A DNA stretch of 64,000 nucleotides from Neobacillus cucumis (GTDB lineage Bacteria; Bacillota; Bacilli; Bacillales_B; DSM-18226): NCBI RefSeq assembly GCF_023715505.1, contig NZ_JAMBOH010000027.1, positions 3,540-67,539 of the forward strand, read 5' to 3'. This document shows, in pieces, positions 53,401-62,037 of this stretch. Position 1 is the first letter of the stretch. Each line of letters opens with the position of its first letter. The position numbers and the translations under genes are program-made. The notes beneath the pieces were generated by a model. That model was not told the DNA's origin, did not search any database, and worked only from the letters and a program-made list of their open reading frames with translations.

Positions 53401-55245
53401 CTAGTTTCCTAATGCCGTTACAAACATTAAGGTATCTTTACGATCAACATTCTTTAAATCAGCTACTTTGACTGAATACTTGTCTTTATTCGTTACAACA
53501 GCCATTGTGACTGGATCAAATCCTTCTGCCACAATCTTATCAATATTAAACGTTAACAATAAATCTCCGGCCTTTACTTCATCTCCAACCTTCACTTGCG
53601 GAGTAAAATATTTCCCTCCTAGTTGGACTGTATCAATCCCTACATGGAACAAAATCTGTGCTCCATTTACTGTCGTCATTCCCAGTGCGTGGTTGGTATC
53701 AAAAATCATTTCAATTTTGCCGTCAACAGGTGCGTATAATTCTCCTTTTGAGGGAATTACAGCAATTCCTTCACCCATAATCTTTGATGAGAAGACTTCA
53801 TCTTTGACTTCTGATAGTGGAATCATTTGCCCGATAATAGGACTTTTGAACTCTTTTTCAGCCGTTAAATTTGAAATGAAATCCTGTTGCTCTTCTTTTA
53901 CCTTTTTATCTTTCCCAAGGATAAATGCTGCTACAAATGATACTGCAAATGAGATAACCAAACCAATGATGGCATTGATAATATTTTTTGGCAAATCTTC
54001 AGAGATAAACATCGATAGACTCGCTAACCCTGGTCCAACAAGTACGAACGCCTGTAAACCGACGATTCCGATAAATGTACCGCCAATGAAAGAGCCAATC
54101 ATTACACTTGTTAGCACCTTTTTATTTTGGAGTGTAACCCCGTATAATGCTGGTTCCGTAATACCAAATAGGGCGGAAATCCCTGCAGAAATGGCTGTGG
54201 ATCTTAATCTTTTATCCTTTGTTCTTAACGCAATGGCAAAACAAGCACCACTTTCCGCAATATTATGTGCGAGGGAAGCAGGTAAGTAAAGAACTTCTTT
54301 ACCAGCACCCATTGCAGTCACTGCATATGGAACCATCGCTTTATGCATTCCAGTTGCGACCATAAGTGGTAATACAGTTGCTAGAAGAGCGACTGCAATC
54401 CAACCAACTTTTGCGAATACGGCTAAAATCACAGCTGCAAAGCCTTGGCCAAGTGTAAAACCTAGTGGTCCTAAAATCAGTAATGAAATCGGAACGGTAA
54501 TTAAAAGAGACATCATTGGAACAAAGAAGATTCGAATCGCTTTTGGTGAGATCCGTGTAAACAATTTTTCGACCTGTGCAAACAGAAGAACTGTTAAGAT
54601 AGCAGGGAATACCTGATAGGCATAAGCAATATTCTTCACTGTGAAGCCAAACAGATGCGCTCCTTCTGTTAACATCGCTGTCATATTTGGCAATATTAAA
54701 GCGCCAACTGAGGCAAGGGCAACAAGTGTATTTACTTTCAATTTATTTGCTGTTGTTACGGCTACTAAAATTGGAAGGAAATATAATGGTGCATCACCAA
54801 TTTGGTTTAAAATCTTATACGTTTGACCGTTTGCATCCAATAAACCCATTAATGAAACTAGCAATAAAATGGACTTTAAAACCCCACCACCGGCAATCGC
54901 AGGTACCAGCGGCTGGAATACACCTACGATAAAATCTAAAATAACGCTTCCAATTTTTTGCTTCTCTTTTGGTTTATTTGAGGATCCAGTGTTTGTCGCA
55001 AGGGATCCAATCATATCAATCACCTCATCATAGACTTCGACTACTTCATTTCCGATGACGACTTGGCATTGACCAGTCATTTTTACTGCTATAACGCCGG
55101 GAACGCTTTTTAACTTTTCAACATTGGCTTTGCTAGTATCAATTAAGGAAAACCTTAATCTTGTCGAACAATGCTCAAAATGGGAAATATTTTCTTTGCC
55201 GCCTACATACTTCAAGACTTCAGCTGCAGTGTCTTTGTAGTTCAT
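53401..55245 (-). CDS. bglP: Beta-glucoside PTS transporter EIIBCA
   Basis: 614 residues from ATG 55245 (AAAGGAGAG upstream; the longer frame to 55338 covers the terminator). EIIB domain (1-85) with phosphorylated C26 in HFEHCSTRLRF. EIIC membrane domain (about 105-465) with the GITEPALYGV motif. EIIA domain (about 480-614) with H534 in FHVGIDT. It takes up and phosphorylates aryl- or alkyl-beta-glucosides. Controlled by a LicT RAT/terminator and a promoter overlapped by a cre site. Confidence 0.96.
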   Translation of the reverse strand: MNYKDTAAEVLKYVGGKENISHFEHCSTRLRFSLIDTSKANVEKLKSVPGVIAVKMTGQCQVVIGNEVVEVYDEVIDMIGSLATNTGSSNKPKEKQKIGSVILDFIVGVFQPLVPAIAGGGVLKSILLLVSLMGLLDANGQTYKILNQIGDAPLYFLPILVAVTTANKLKVNTLVALASVGALILPNMTAMLTEGAHLFGFTVKNIAYAYQVFPAILTVLLFAQVEKLFTRISPKAIRIFFVPMMSLLITVPISLLILGPLGFTLGQGFAAVILAVFAKVGWIAVALLATVLPLMVATGMHKAMVPYAVTAMGAGKEVLYLPASLAHNIAESGACFAIALRTKDKRLRSTAISAGISALFGITEPALYGVTLQNKKVLTSVMIGSFIGGTFIGIVGLQAFVLVGPGLASLSMFISEDLPKNIINAIIGLVISFAVSFVAAFILGKDKKVKEEQQDFISNLTAEKEFKSPIIGQMIPLSEVKDEVFSSKIMGEGIAVIPSKGELYAPVDGKIEMIFDTNHALGMTTVNGAQILFHVGIDTVQLGGKYFTPQVKVGDEVKAGDLLLTFNIDKIVAEGFDPVTMAVVTNKDKYSVKVADLKNVDRKDTLMFVTALGN

Positions 55246-55295
55246 CTTGATTCTCTCCTTTTTTAGATTTGTGAAAGGGCAGCAGATTTTGGGCG

Positions 55296-55369
55296 AAAAA
55301 AAACAGGACCTAAAACGACAAATAATAATATTTGCCAATTTTAGATCCTGCCTGCATTACCAGTCACAT
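55296..55369 (-). promoter_or_regulatory. LicT antiterminator (RAT) and terminator before bglP
   Basis: Minus strand: GTGACTGGTAATGCAGGCAG (RAT, 55348-55367) overlaps the left arm of a terminator, AGGATCTAAAA / TTTTAGGTCCT, followed by eight T. This is the classical bgl arrangement. Confidence 0.93.
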
Positions 55370-55398
55370 GTCTATGTTTGTGTATTTGATTTGTTTTG

Positions 55399-55429
55399 AT
55401 TATATAATTTGTTTTTGAAAGCGTCAACA
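55399..55429 (-). promoter_or_regulatory. bglP promoter with overlapping cre
   Basis: Minus strand TTGACG (55422-55427), 17-bp spacer, TATAAT (55399-55404). TGAAAGCGTCAACA (55416-55429, plus strand) fits the loose cre consensus with one mismatch and covers the -35. Confidence 0.75.
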
Positions 55430-55616
55430 ACTTTTTGGTGTTTTTCAACATTCCAATTTTATACAAGAAAGAGGGAGGACCTTGCACTTGCGTGTGAAAC
55501 AAGAACCAGTACTTCACCTTTACCCGGTACAGAAATTTCATAAGTGCTTTTTAAAGTTAAACCTGGGGCAGAAGTCTCTTTTATTCATGCTTTCATTTTC
55601 ATTCGTCGCCAAACGC

Positions 55617-56696
55617 TTATTTTTTTAAAAATAGGCTCTCCAATTTTTTGATCGCCTCGATTACGTCCCTTTTACTATAAGAACCCATTAACTGCAAGGA
55701 TTCTTCTGATTTGATTGCATGGGCAGCAATCAGTTTCATGGCCTGCTCTTGATTATGGATAATGCCTAACTCTTCAAAGTTGGTCGGGAAGCCAAGGTCA
55801 TGGTAGAAAGGAAGGAGGTCCACTACTTCCTCTGTTCGATTTTCGAGGATAAGCTGAACTAAAATCCCGTATGCGACCTTTTGACCATGGAGAATGCTAT
55901 GAGTTTCTTCAATAAAGCTCAATCCATTATGAATTGCATGGGCTCCAGCCATTCTGCCGTGGCGTCCACCATAACCGCCTACTGTTCCCGCTAAGGTAAT
56001 GACCGCCTCTAAAACTTTTGTAACTGAAGAAGAGATGGTCTTTGTTTCTAGGCTTTGAATTGCATTTATACTCTCTTCTAATAGGATTGCTTTTAAGAAG
56101 GAGGAGTTGTTTAATCCCGTTTGAACCATTATTGAAAATAGGTCGTTGTTTATATTGTTACGAATGATGGCTTCGGCTTCATACCATTTAGCCAAGGTAT
56201 CACCAATACCGCTCTTAAAATAATCGATAGGTGAGGTAAGTAAGAATTCAGGATCTACTAGTGTTAGATAGCTTGAGCGCTTATGGTAATCCACTCTTAT
56301 AAATGACCCATTGTCATCATAAATTACACTTAGAGGGGTGGAGGCAGCGCAGGTGCCTACAACGGTAGGGATCGTGATGACTTCGATATTTAAGCGGTCT
56401 GCTACTGATTTTGCCGTATCGAGGATTACTCCTCCGCCGATCCCGATAATCACATCTGCGTGACTAGCACTTACAGCTATTGCTTTTACCGTGGTATCTG
56501 AGCTGTACCGATCAGACTGAATGACCTGAACATGAGAAGGTAGGTTAGTATAATATAAGAATGCCTGAAATGATTTGTGTCCTGTCACTACTACTGGTGA
56601 ATGAAAACCTTCTAAGTAAGAAGCGAGGTCTTTCAAAATTCCTTCTTTGCAAATGTATTGATTTGGTCCACTTCTAACGATATCTTCTGGTCTCAT
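55617..56696 (-). CDS. Iron-containing alcohol dehydrogenase, glycerol dehydrogenase-like
   Basis: 359 residues from ATG 56696. NAD-binding GIGGGVILDTAKSVAD, the TVVGTCAASTPLSVIY substrate segment, and metal ligands D and H in SGIGDTLAKWYEA, MAGAHAIHNGL and SILHGQKVAYG, as in the glycerol dehydrogenase/DhaD branch. The reaction is NAD-dependent oxidation of a polyol or sugar alcohol. It has its own RAT/terminator, so it should be induced with the bgl operon; the link to beta-glucoside use is not obvious. Confidence 0.9.
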   Translation of the reverse strand: MRPEDIVRSGPNQYICKEGILKDLASYLEGFHSPVVVTGHKSFQAFLYYTNLPSHVQVIQSDRYSSDTTVKAIAVSASHADVIIGIGGGVILDTAKSVADRLNIEVITIPTVVGTCAASTPLSVIYDDNGSFIRVDYHKRSSYLTLVDPEFLLTSPIDYFKSGIGDTLAKWYEAEAIIRNNINNDLFSIMVQTGLNNSSFLKAILLEESINAIQSLETKTISSSVTKVLEAVITLAGTVGGYGGRHGRMAGAHAIHNGLSFIEETHSILHGQKVAYGILVQLILENRTEEVVDLLPFYHDLGFPTNFEELGIIHNQEQAMKLIAAHAIKSEESLQLMGSYSKRDVIEAIKKLESLFLKK

Positions 56697-56730
56697 AACA
56701 TCTATCTCCTTTTTCTATGATTAAAATAAA

Positions 56731-56797
56731 AAAGACCTAAATTGAGCAGCATAAAACACACTACTCAACTTAGGTCCTGCCTGCACTACCAGTCACA
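56731..56797 (-). promoter_or_regulatory. Second LicT antiterminator (RAT) and terminator
   Basis: Minus strand GTGACTGGTAGTGCAGGCAG then AGGACCTAAGTTGAG..CTCAATTTAGGTCT followed by six T, directly before the dehydrogenase gene. The RAT differs from the first by one base in 20. Confidence 0.92.
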
Positions 56798-56870
56798 TGC
56801 CTATGATTATTTAAAAATATTATTACTATTTTAGCAATATTCTGTTTATATTGGAAGTGTTTTTTTGAAA

Positions 56871-56897
56871 GAAGCATGGGGACGGTTCTCGTGCTTC
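56871..56897. repeat. REP-like element
   Basis: GAAGCATGGGGACGGTTCTC then GTGCTTC; lies next to the yvrJ remnant as at 35552. Confidence 0.85.
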
Positions 56898-56925
56898 TTT
56901 AAAAGGATTGCTCTTTCTAATTCAT

Positions 56926-57005
56926 TACGGCTTCATTGGTTTGGGAAAATTTGGATTCATTGGACAACCAGATTCCGGTAAAGCAGATAAAGGGTTACCA
57001 CGATG
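56926..57005 (-). pseudogene. yvrJ remnant
   Basis: Minus strand IVVTLYLLYR, a ~15-nt deletion, then NLVVQ, a TGA stop, and the tail ..MKP-stop; matches the functional gene at 35608-35745. The N-terminal part is gone. Confidence 0.8.
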
Positions 57006-57249
57006 AGGAAATATTTTTACAAAGTTTGTTATTTATTTAGATTAGGATGATATATAAGTAGAGGGGAAGTTGGCCATCCTTAAAGGGGGGCCAGAGAACA
57101 CACTTATATATGTAAAATAGAAGCCTTTGATACGCAGTAGTTAGGGAGAATGTGCGTTATAGATTGTCATAGTCTCCTATTTTATCAGTAATCTTGGGTT
57201 TAATTTTAATGATTTTGGACAGGATTGGGAGTAGGGAGGAGAATTCGAA

Positions 57250-57450
57250 ATGATGACTAGAAAAGAGTATTTAGAGGCAATTACCTTTGTCACGGAAGAA
57301 GAGGAAAGATATAAACGATTAGTTCGTTTAATTTCAAATCGGCTGGACAGGGATTTAACAGGAAAAGAAATCAGATATATTCATTGGCTGGCTGGTATCG
57401 ATACAGAAGCATTTGAGGTATTTGAAAAAATATTCGAAGATATTGGTTAA
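57250..57450 (+). CDS. Small hypothetical protein
   Basis: 66 residues from ATG 57250 after GGGAGGAG. Acidic and helical: MMTRKEYLEAITFVTEEEER then LVRLISNRLDRDLTGKEIRY. No family recognised. The stretch upstream (57010-57249) shows no gene. Confidence 0.65.
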   Translation: MMTRKEYLEAITFVTEEEERYKRLVRLISNRLDRDLTGKEIRYIHWLAGIDTEAFEVFEKIFEDIG

Positions 57451-57486
57451 GAAGAGGGGGGTTAATTAGGCCTCTTTGTTGAAAGA

Positions 57487-57511
57487 CCATGGGGACGGTT
57501 CTTGTGCTTCC
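57487..57511. repeat. REP-like element
   Basis: CCATGGGGACGGTTCTTGTG then CTTCC, forward orientation. Confidence 0.8.
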
Positions 57512-57570
57512 ATACATAGGAGAGCAGCCAGGTGGTGTCGATGCCGGAACAGTTTAAGGGAATAAATTAA

Positions 57571-57608
57571 AGGGTCAGTCCGTTTTCATTGCGGGCTGAC
57601 CCTGTTTT
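57571..57608 (+). terminator. Terminator after the 66-residue gene region
   Basis: AGGGTCAGTCCG..GCGGGCTGACCCT then GTTTTT. Confidence 0.85.
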
Positions 57609-57674
57609 TATGTTTATCTAATTAGGAAGTAAGTAACTTGACTATGGACCGAAGAAGAATATGTTTTAAACATG

Positions 57675-57720
57675 CCTCAATCCGGACTAGGTTGAGGTAG
57701 GACACCCCTCAACATTTTTT
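57675..57720 (+). promoter_or_regulatory. Possible attenuator with alternative hairpins
   Basis: Segments CCTCAA (57675-57680), GTTGAGG (57691-57697) and CCTCAAC (57707-57713)+ATTTTTT: the middle one can pair with either neighbour, giving an antiterminator or a terminator. What follows (57740-57830) is only a short remnant frame (KNVIKQMFELVAKYWELTRR), so the element may be a relic. Confidence 0.4.
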
Positions 57721-58028
57721 CATGCAATTGGGGTGACAAATTCAGAAATGACGTGGATAAGAATGTTATTAAACAAATGTTTGAGTTAGTTGCGAAATAT
57801 TGGGAACTGACGAGAAGAATATAGGTTGAGTTGATAACCATTTCCGGGAGATTAAAGTTTTTTAGTAGTGTTGAATAAAAGGAAAATGAGGAGAAATATG
57901 TAGAATTACAAGAATAGCATCATTTTCTGGGGAATATTGTTGTTAACGAGCCTATTTTTGTCGATTGGCCACCCAATCCTTTCAATTTAGTCCTGTCATA
58001 TGGGAGGCTCCGAAAATTATCTAATATG

Positions 58029-58145
58029 TTAAGACTTTATTAAGAATTAAAAGCTATTATCAAGACAAGCTTTTTCTTACCCCCTTTTATATTATAAATG
58101 GATGCCCTCAAGGATTGTTTATGAACAGTCCTGAGGGCTATTTTT
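58029..58145 (+). repeat. Second copy of the double-terminator module
   Basis: About 85% identical to 32702-32821, including GCCCTCAAGGA / TCCTGAGGGC and the upstream AAGCT..AGCTTTTT. No gene directly precedes it here. Confidence 0.8.
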
Positions 58146-58263
58146 GGGGGTGATCATTGGAGTAAAGTTCTCGTGGTTGCTACTAACCTAACCTCACCAA
58201 AAGCCATAAGAACAAGCCAATTTTTTTCAAAAACAAGGAACAATAAATAGAATAGCTTCCCTT

Positions 58264-58449
58264 TTACTTAGAGAACAAGCTTTTTACACCCTTATAAATT
58301 AAGACCAGTGAGAAGACAAGGACAGTTAAAATGCCAAGGATATCTGTTACCGGTGAAATGCTTTCAAGAAATGAGCCAGTTAACGGAACTTTAATAAGTG
58401 CAAAACCAGACAAAATTGTAGCAAGAAACAAGAAAATCCGATTATCCAT
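58264..58449 (-). CDS. Small two-helix membrane protein
   Basis: 61 residues from ATG 58449 after AAGGAGG. Two hydrophobic helices (FLFLATILSGFALIKV; TDILGILTVLVFSLVLIYKG) with a short outer loop. No family recognised. Good start signal. Confidence 0.65.
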   Translation of the reverse strand: MDNRIFLFLATILSGFALIKVPLTGSFLESISPVTDILGILTVLVFSLVLIYKGVKSLFSK

Positions 58450-58686
58450 TTGGTCAACCTCCTTACTGTGTGATTAATAAATGATATGTGCTTGAGATTA
58501 CAAATATGACGTTAAAGTAACAAAAATATTACGAAAAATTGTCAAAACTAAAATTGACGTATAGTTAGCATTTAAATTTGCGGAGTTGTTAAAAAATAAC
58601 AGACTGGATAATTAGTGACGAATTAAAAAGTAAACAGAAAACTGCAATTGACGGCTGTCCGTTATCCTTTCAATTTGATTTTTAGG

Positions 58687-58714
58687 GGAAGCGTGGGGAC
58701 GGTTCTCGTGCTTC
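58687..58714. repeat. REP-like element
   Basis: GGAAGCGTGGGGACGGTTCT then CGTGCTTC, forward orientation. Confidence 0.85.
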
Positions 58715-58800
58715 TTTTTATGAAGTATAAAACAATGGATTCCTGGGATATAGCATAACTAGGTGGAATCCTATTAATTTTAATTGGTTATTGGCTACCC

Positions 58801-59098
58801 AGATGGTTCATTTCCTTGGCCGCCGGTCGTCAATAAGGCCTATTGTCTCCCCAGATGGTTCATTTCCTTGGCCGCCGGTCGTCAATAAGGCCTATTGTCT
58901 CCCCAGATGGTTTAGTTTCTTGGCCGCCGGTCGTCAATAAGGCCTATTGTCTCCCCAGATGGTTTAGTTTCTTGGCCGCCGGTCGTCAATAAGGCCTATT
59001 GTCTCCCCAGATGGTTTAGTTTCTTGGTCGCCGGTCGTTAATAAGGCCTATTGACTACCTTGATGGATCATTTTGTTGGTTGCTGGTCGTCAATAGAT
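58801..59098. repeat. 52-bp tandem repeat array B (about 5.7 units)
   Basis: Units begin with AGATGGTT at 58801, 58853, 58905, 58957, 59009 and a diverged sixth at 59061: period exactly 52 bp. The units share CCTATTGTCT and CGGTCGTC with array A (10155-10375) read on the other strand, while the ~22-bp centre differs. No ORF runs through. The remaining sequence in 58450-58800 holds nothing else I recognise. Confidence 0.95.
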
Positions 59099-59146
59099 TA
59101 ACTTATTTTATCCTCAAAAACGAATCTATTTGTATTTATTCGACGC

Positions 59147-59199
59147 AGCAAGGGGACGGATCTCGTGCTTCTGAAGCACGAGATCCGTCCCCTTGTTTC
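59147..59199. repeat. REP-like inverted pair
   Basis: AGCAAGGGGACGGATCTCGT.. and reverse complement, ~24-bp stem, directly downstream of the amidohydrolase gene; probably also acts as its terminator. Confidence 0.9.
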
Positions 59200-59220
59200 T
59201 ACCCTTGTTTCCCCTTGTTT

Positions 59221-60429
59221 CTATGCTTCTAGAGCTTTTCTTTCTTTGAATTCTGCTTTAATTTCCGCCAATGTATCGGTCTCTGTTATCAGATGTAATG
59301 CTGTTAATGCTAATGCTTTTGCACCAGTGAGAAGTCCGTGATCGCCTGTTGGAGAAGCGGCTGCTTCTTTGAACGGGACGGTATGTGGGACAATCTCGTC
59401 TGCACCAATCTTAATATAGGGATGGATGGTAGGAACAACTTGGCTAATATTCCCGGCGTCTGTGGAGCCAATGCCTTTGTCATCCACCGCTATTGTTTCA
59501 CCCAATTCTTCGACGACCTCCTTGAATACAGCATCAAAATGTTTATTTAATAGAAGATTATCGACTTCATTTTGAAAAGCGATGATGTTTACCTTTGCGC
59601 CTGTGGCTAAAGCGGCCGCTTCGGCTACAGCTTTAACCTTACGTGTTACTTCATTCAATCTTGTTCTAGTAGCAGCTCGAATATAGAATCTAGCTTTGGC
59701 GTATTCAGGGATAATATTTGGTGCATCACCGCCATGTGTGATGATGCCGTGGATGCGGACATCATCTGGGAGCTGCTGTCTTAAAGCATTGATTCCACTA
59801 AAGAGCTGTAAAACAGCATCCAAGGCATTGATTCCTTCATGCGGGGAAGCTGCTGCATGGGCCGGTTTTCCAATATACTCAAAGTCGAGCGGATCCACAG
59901 CAAGCGATGTAGTCGTCAGTCTTGTTTGACCGTGCGGATGAACCATAAGGGCGGCGTCAATACCTTCTACTAATCCATGTTTGACAAAGCTTCCTTTTGC
60001 ACTGCCGTTTGGACCGCCTTCTTCAGCGGGTGTACCGAAAACAACGGCTTCGCCACCGGTTTCTTCTAACACCTTACTTAAGGCAATCGCTGCTGCTACA
60101 CTGGTCGTTCCAATAATATTATGGCCGCATCCATGCCCCAATCCTGGCAGGGCGTCATATTCGGCAAGGAAGGCGATGGAAGGACCAGGCTTGGATGACT
60201 TTTTTCGAGCAATAAAGGAAGTTTCATGTCCGGCAACGGCCTTTTTAACCTCAAATCCCTCTTTTTCAAGAATGTCCGTTAATAGGGCAGATGCAAAAAA
60301 TTCCTCATTACCGATTTCCGGCTTTTCATGAATTTGGTGGCTTGTGGAAAGATAGAGCTCCTTATTGCTTTCTACATTTTTTATGATTTCTTCTTTTAAT
60401 GCTGTGAATGATTGCACAGATACTGTCAT
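59221..60429 (-). CDS. M20-family amidohydrolase
   Basis: 402 residues from ATG 60429 (GGAG upstream). M20D/AbgB-like features: AEYDALPGLGHGCGHNIIG and TPAEEGG for metal binding, the dimerisation domain with GKPAHAAASPHEGINALDAV, and a C-terminal HTVPF..GDHGLL region. It cleaves N-acyl or aminoacyl amides. It is the last gene behind metN-metP-metQ and the SAM riboswitches, so a role in releasing methionine or another sulfur amino acid from an imported derivative is likely. 98 bp separate it from metQ. Confidence 0.9.
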   Translation of the reverse strand: MTVSVQSFTALKEEIIKNVESNKELYLSTSHQIHEKPEIGNEEFFASALLTDILEKEGFEVKKAVAGHETSFIARKKSSKPGPSIAFLAEYDALPGLGHGCGHNIIGTTSVAAAIALSKVLEETGGEAVVFGTPAEEGGPNGSAKGSFVKHGLVEGIDAALMVHPHGQTRLTTTSLAVDPLDFEYIGKPAHAAASPHEGINALDAVLQLFSGINALRQQLPDDVRIHGIITHGGDAPNIIPEYAKARFYIRAATRTRLNEVTRKVKAVAEAAALATGAKVNIIAFQNEVDNLLLNKHFDAVFKEVVEELGETIAVDDKGIGSTDAGNISQVVPTIHPYIKIGADEIVPHTVPFKEAAASPTGDHGLLTGAKALALTALHLITETDTLAEIKAEFKERKALEA

Positions 60430-60527
60430 GGTGTTTCTCCTCCATTTTTAAGAGGTTCCTGCTACTCGAGCAAAAACCTCTTAAGATGTTAGTTAGTAGA
60501 GATGTAATTTTTTACAAAACGTTCATC

Positions 60528-61370
60528 TTACCAACCGATATTTTTTAAAGGAACAAATGTTGGAATTAAATTGCCATCGTATTCTTTGTCAATAAATTTG
60601 GCTGTGTCCTCTTCTTGGAAAAGTTCTGCAATTCGCTTAAGGGTCTTGTTGTTTTTGTCTTTTGCATTTACGGCAATAATATTGATGTATGGTGTAGCCG
60701 TTTTACTTTCATGGAAAATGGCATCTTTTAACGGCTTAAGACCAGCATCATTTGCAACACCATTATTGATGACAGAAGCGGCCACATCTGGCAATACGCG
60801 TGGCGTTTGGGCTGGAGCCACTTGAACAAATTTAATATTTTTTGGATTTTCTGTTACTTGGTCAATAGAGCCATTTGGGTCAAAGTCTTTAGCTAACTTA
60901 ATTAGACCTGCTGTTTGAAGAAGCAGTAATGCACGGCCTTGGTTAGACGCGTCATTTGGTACAGCAATTTTGGCACCCTTTGGAATATCCTTTACATCTT
61001 TATATTTGTCAGAGTATATTCCCATTGGAGCAAGAACAGTTGTTGCAATTGGTACAAGATCTAGTTTGTGTTCTTTAATGAAGACATCGAAATAGGCAAC
61101 TGTCTGGAATGCATTCGCATCAAGCTCGCCTTCTGCAAGAGCTGTGTTTGGAGCGACATAATCTGAGAATTTTACGATTTCAATATTGATGCCCTCTTTC
61201 TTGGCTTTCTTGGCTACATAGTCCCACTGACGCGTATCTGTTCCGCTAATTCCAACCTTGACTGTGACGGACTCTTTACCTGAAGCTTTTTTGTCCCCTG
61301 ATTGACTAGAGCATCCGGCTCCCAATACGGCTAATGCCAAAATAATGATGGTGAATAAAAGTTTTTTCAT
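60528..61370 (-). CDS. metQ: Methionine ABC transporter substrate-binding lipoprotein
   Basis: 280 residues. Lipobox LAVLGAGCSS (C20). NlpA/MetQ features: VKVGISGTDTRQWDYVAKKA, VQTVAYFDVFIKEH-type segment (NAFQTVAYFDVF) and IPNDASNQGRALLLLQ. It captures D- or L-methionine outside and delivers it to MetNP. 16 bp from metP. Confidence 0.95.
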   Translation of the reverse strand: MKKLLFTIIILALAVLGAGCSSQSGDKKASGKESVTVKVGISGTDTRQWDYVAKKAKKEGINIEIVKFSDYVAPNTALAEGELDANAFQTVAYFDVFIKEHKLDLVPIATTVLAPMGIYSDKYKDVKDIPKGAKIAVPNDASNQGRALLLLQTAGLIKLAKDFDPNGSIDQVTENPKNIKFVQVAPAQTPRVLPDVAASVINNGVANDAGLKPLKDAIFHESKTATPYINIIAVNAKDKNNKTLKRIAELFQEEDTAKFIDKEYDGNLIPTFVPLKNIGW

Positions 61371-61386
61371 GTTGTTTTCCTCCTAG

Positions 61387-62037
61387 TTATCTACGTCTTA
61401 ATTTTTTTGCTAATATATTGCCTAATGACTGTAATCCTTGAACAATTACAATCAGAATGACTACGGTTATGATCATCGTGATCGTATCAAAACGCTGGTA
61501 ACCATATGTTATGGCTAGATCGCCGATTCCGCCGCCGCCGACTGTGCCAGCCATTGCGGTTGCACCGACAAGCCCGATGGTGGCAATGGTGAGCGAGAGA
61601 ACGAGGGATCCGAGTGCCTCTGGAACAAGAAACTTCGTAATAATTTGCCACGGTGTTGCACCCATGGCCTCTGCGGCTTCAATGACACCAGGATCGACTT
61701 CTAACAAGGAATTCTCTACTAATCTGGCAATGTAGGGACCTGCATAGAAGACGAGAGGTACAATGGCGGCTGCCGTTCCGATGGACGTTCCGACAATCAA
61801 TCGTGTTACCGGAATGATCGCCACTAATAAAATAATGAACGGTACGGATCGGAAAATATTAATAATCCCACTTAAAATCGAGAAGAAGGGGATATTTTCA
61901 AGGATGTGGCCTTTCCTAGTGACAACTAGGAAAATTCCAAGCGGTAATCCAAGGATGGCTGAAAATACTAGCGAAAAGGCGACCATCTGGACGGTTTCAA
62001 CTAAAGCTGTAATGATTTGATCTGAACTAACTAGCAT
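61387..62037 (-). CDS. metP: Methionine ABC transporter permease
   Basis: 216 residues, five membrane helices. MetI-type permease with the EAA-like loop EAAEAMGATPWQIITKFLVPEA. Its ATG overlaps the end of metN by 11 nt, so the two are translationally coupled. Confidence 0.95.
   Translation of the reverse strand: MLVSSDQIITALVETVQMVAFSLVFSAILGLPLGIFLVVTRKGHILENIPFFSILSGIINIFRSVPFIILLVAIIPVTRLIVGTSIGTAAAIVPLVFYAGPYIARLVENSLLEVDPGVIEAAEAMGATPWQIITKFLVPEALGSLVLSLTIATIGLVGATAMAGTVGGGGIGDLAITYGYQRFDTITMIITVVILIVIVQGLQSLGNILAKKLRRR

Noticed and set aside
58801..59098. CRISPR array
   Set aside because: The 52-bp units follow each other without unique spacers and there are no cas genes; it is a plain tandem repeat.
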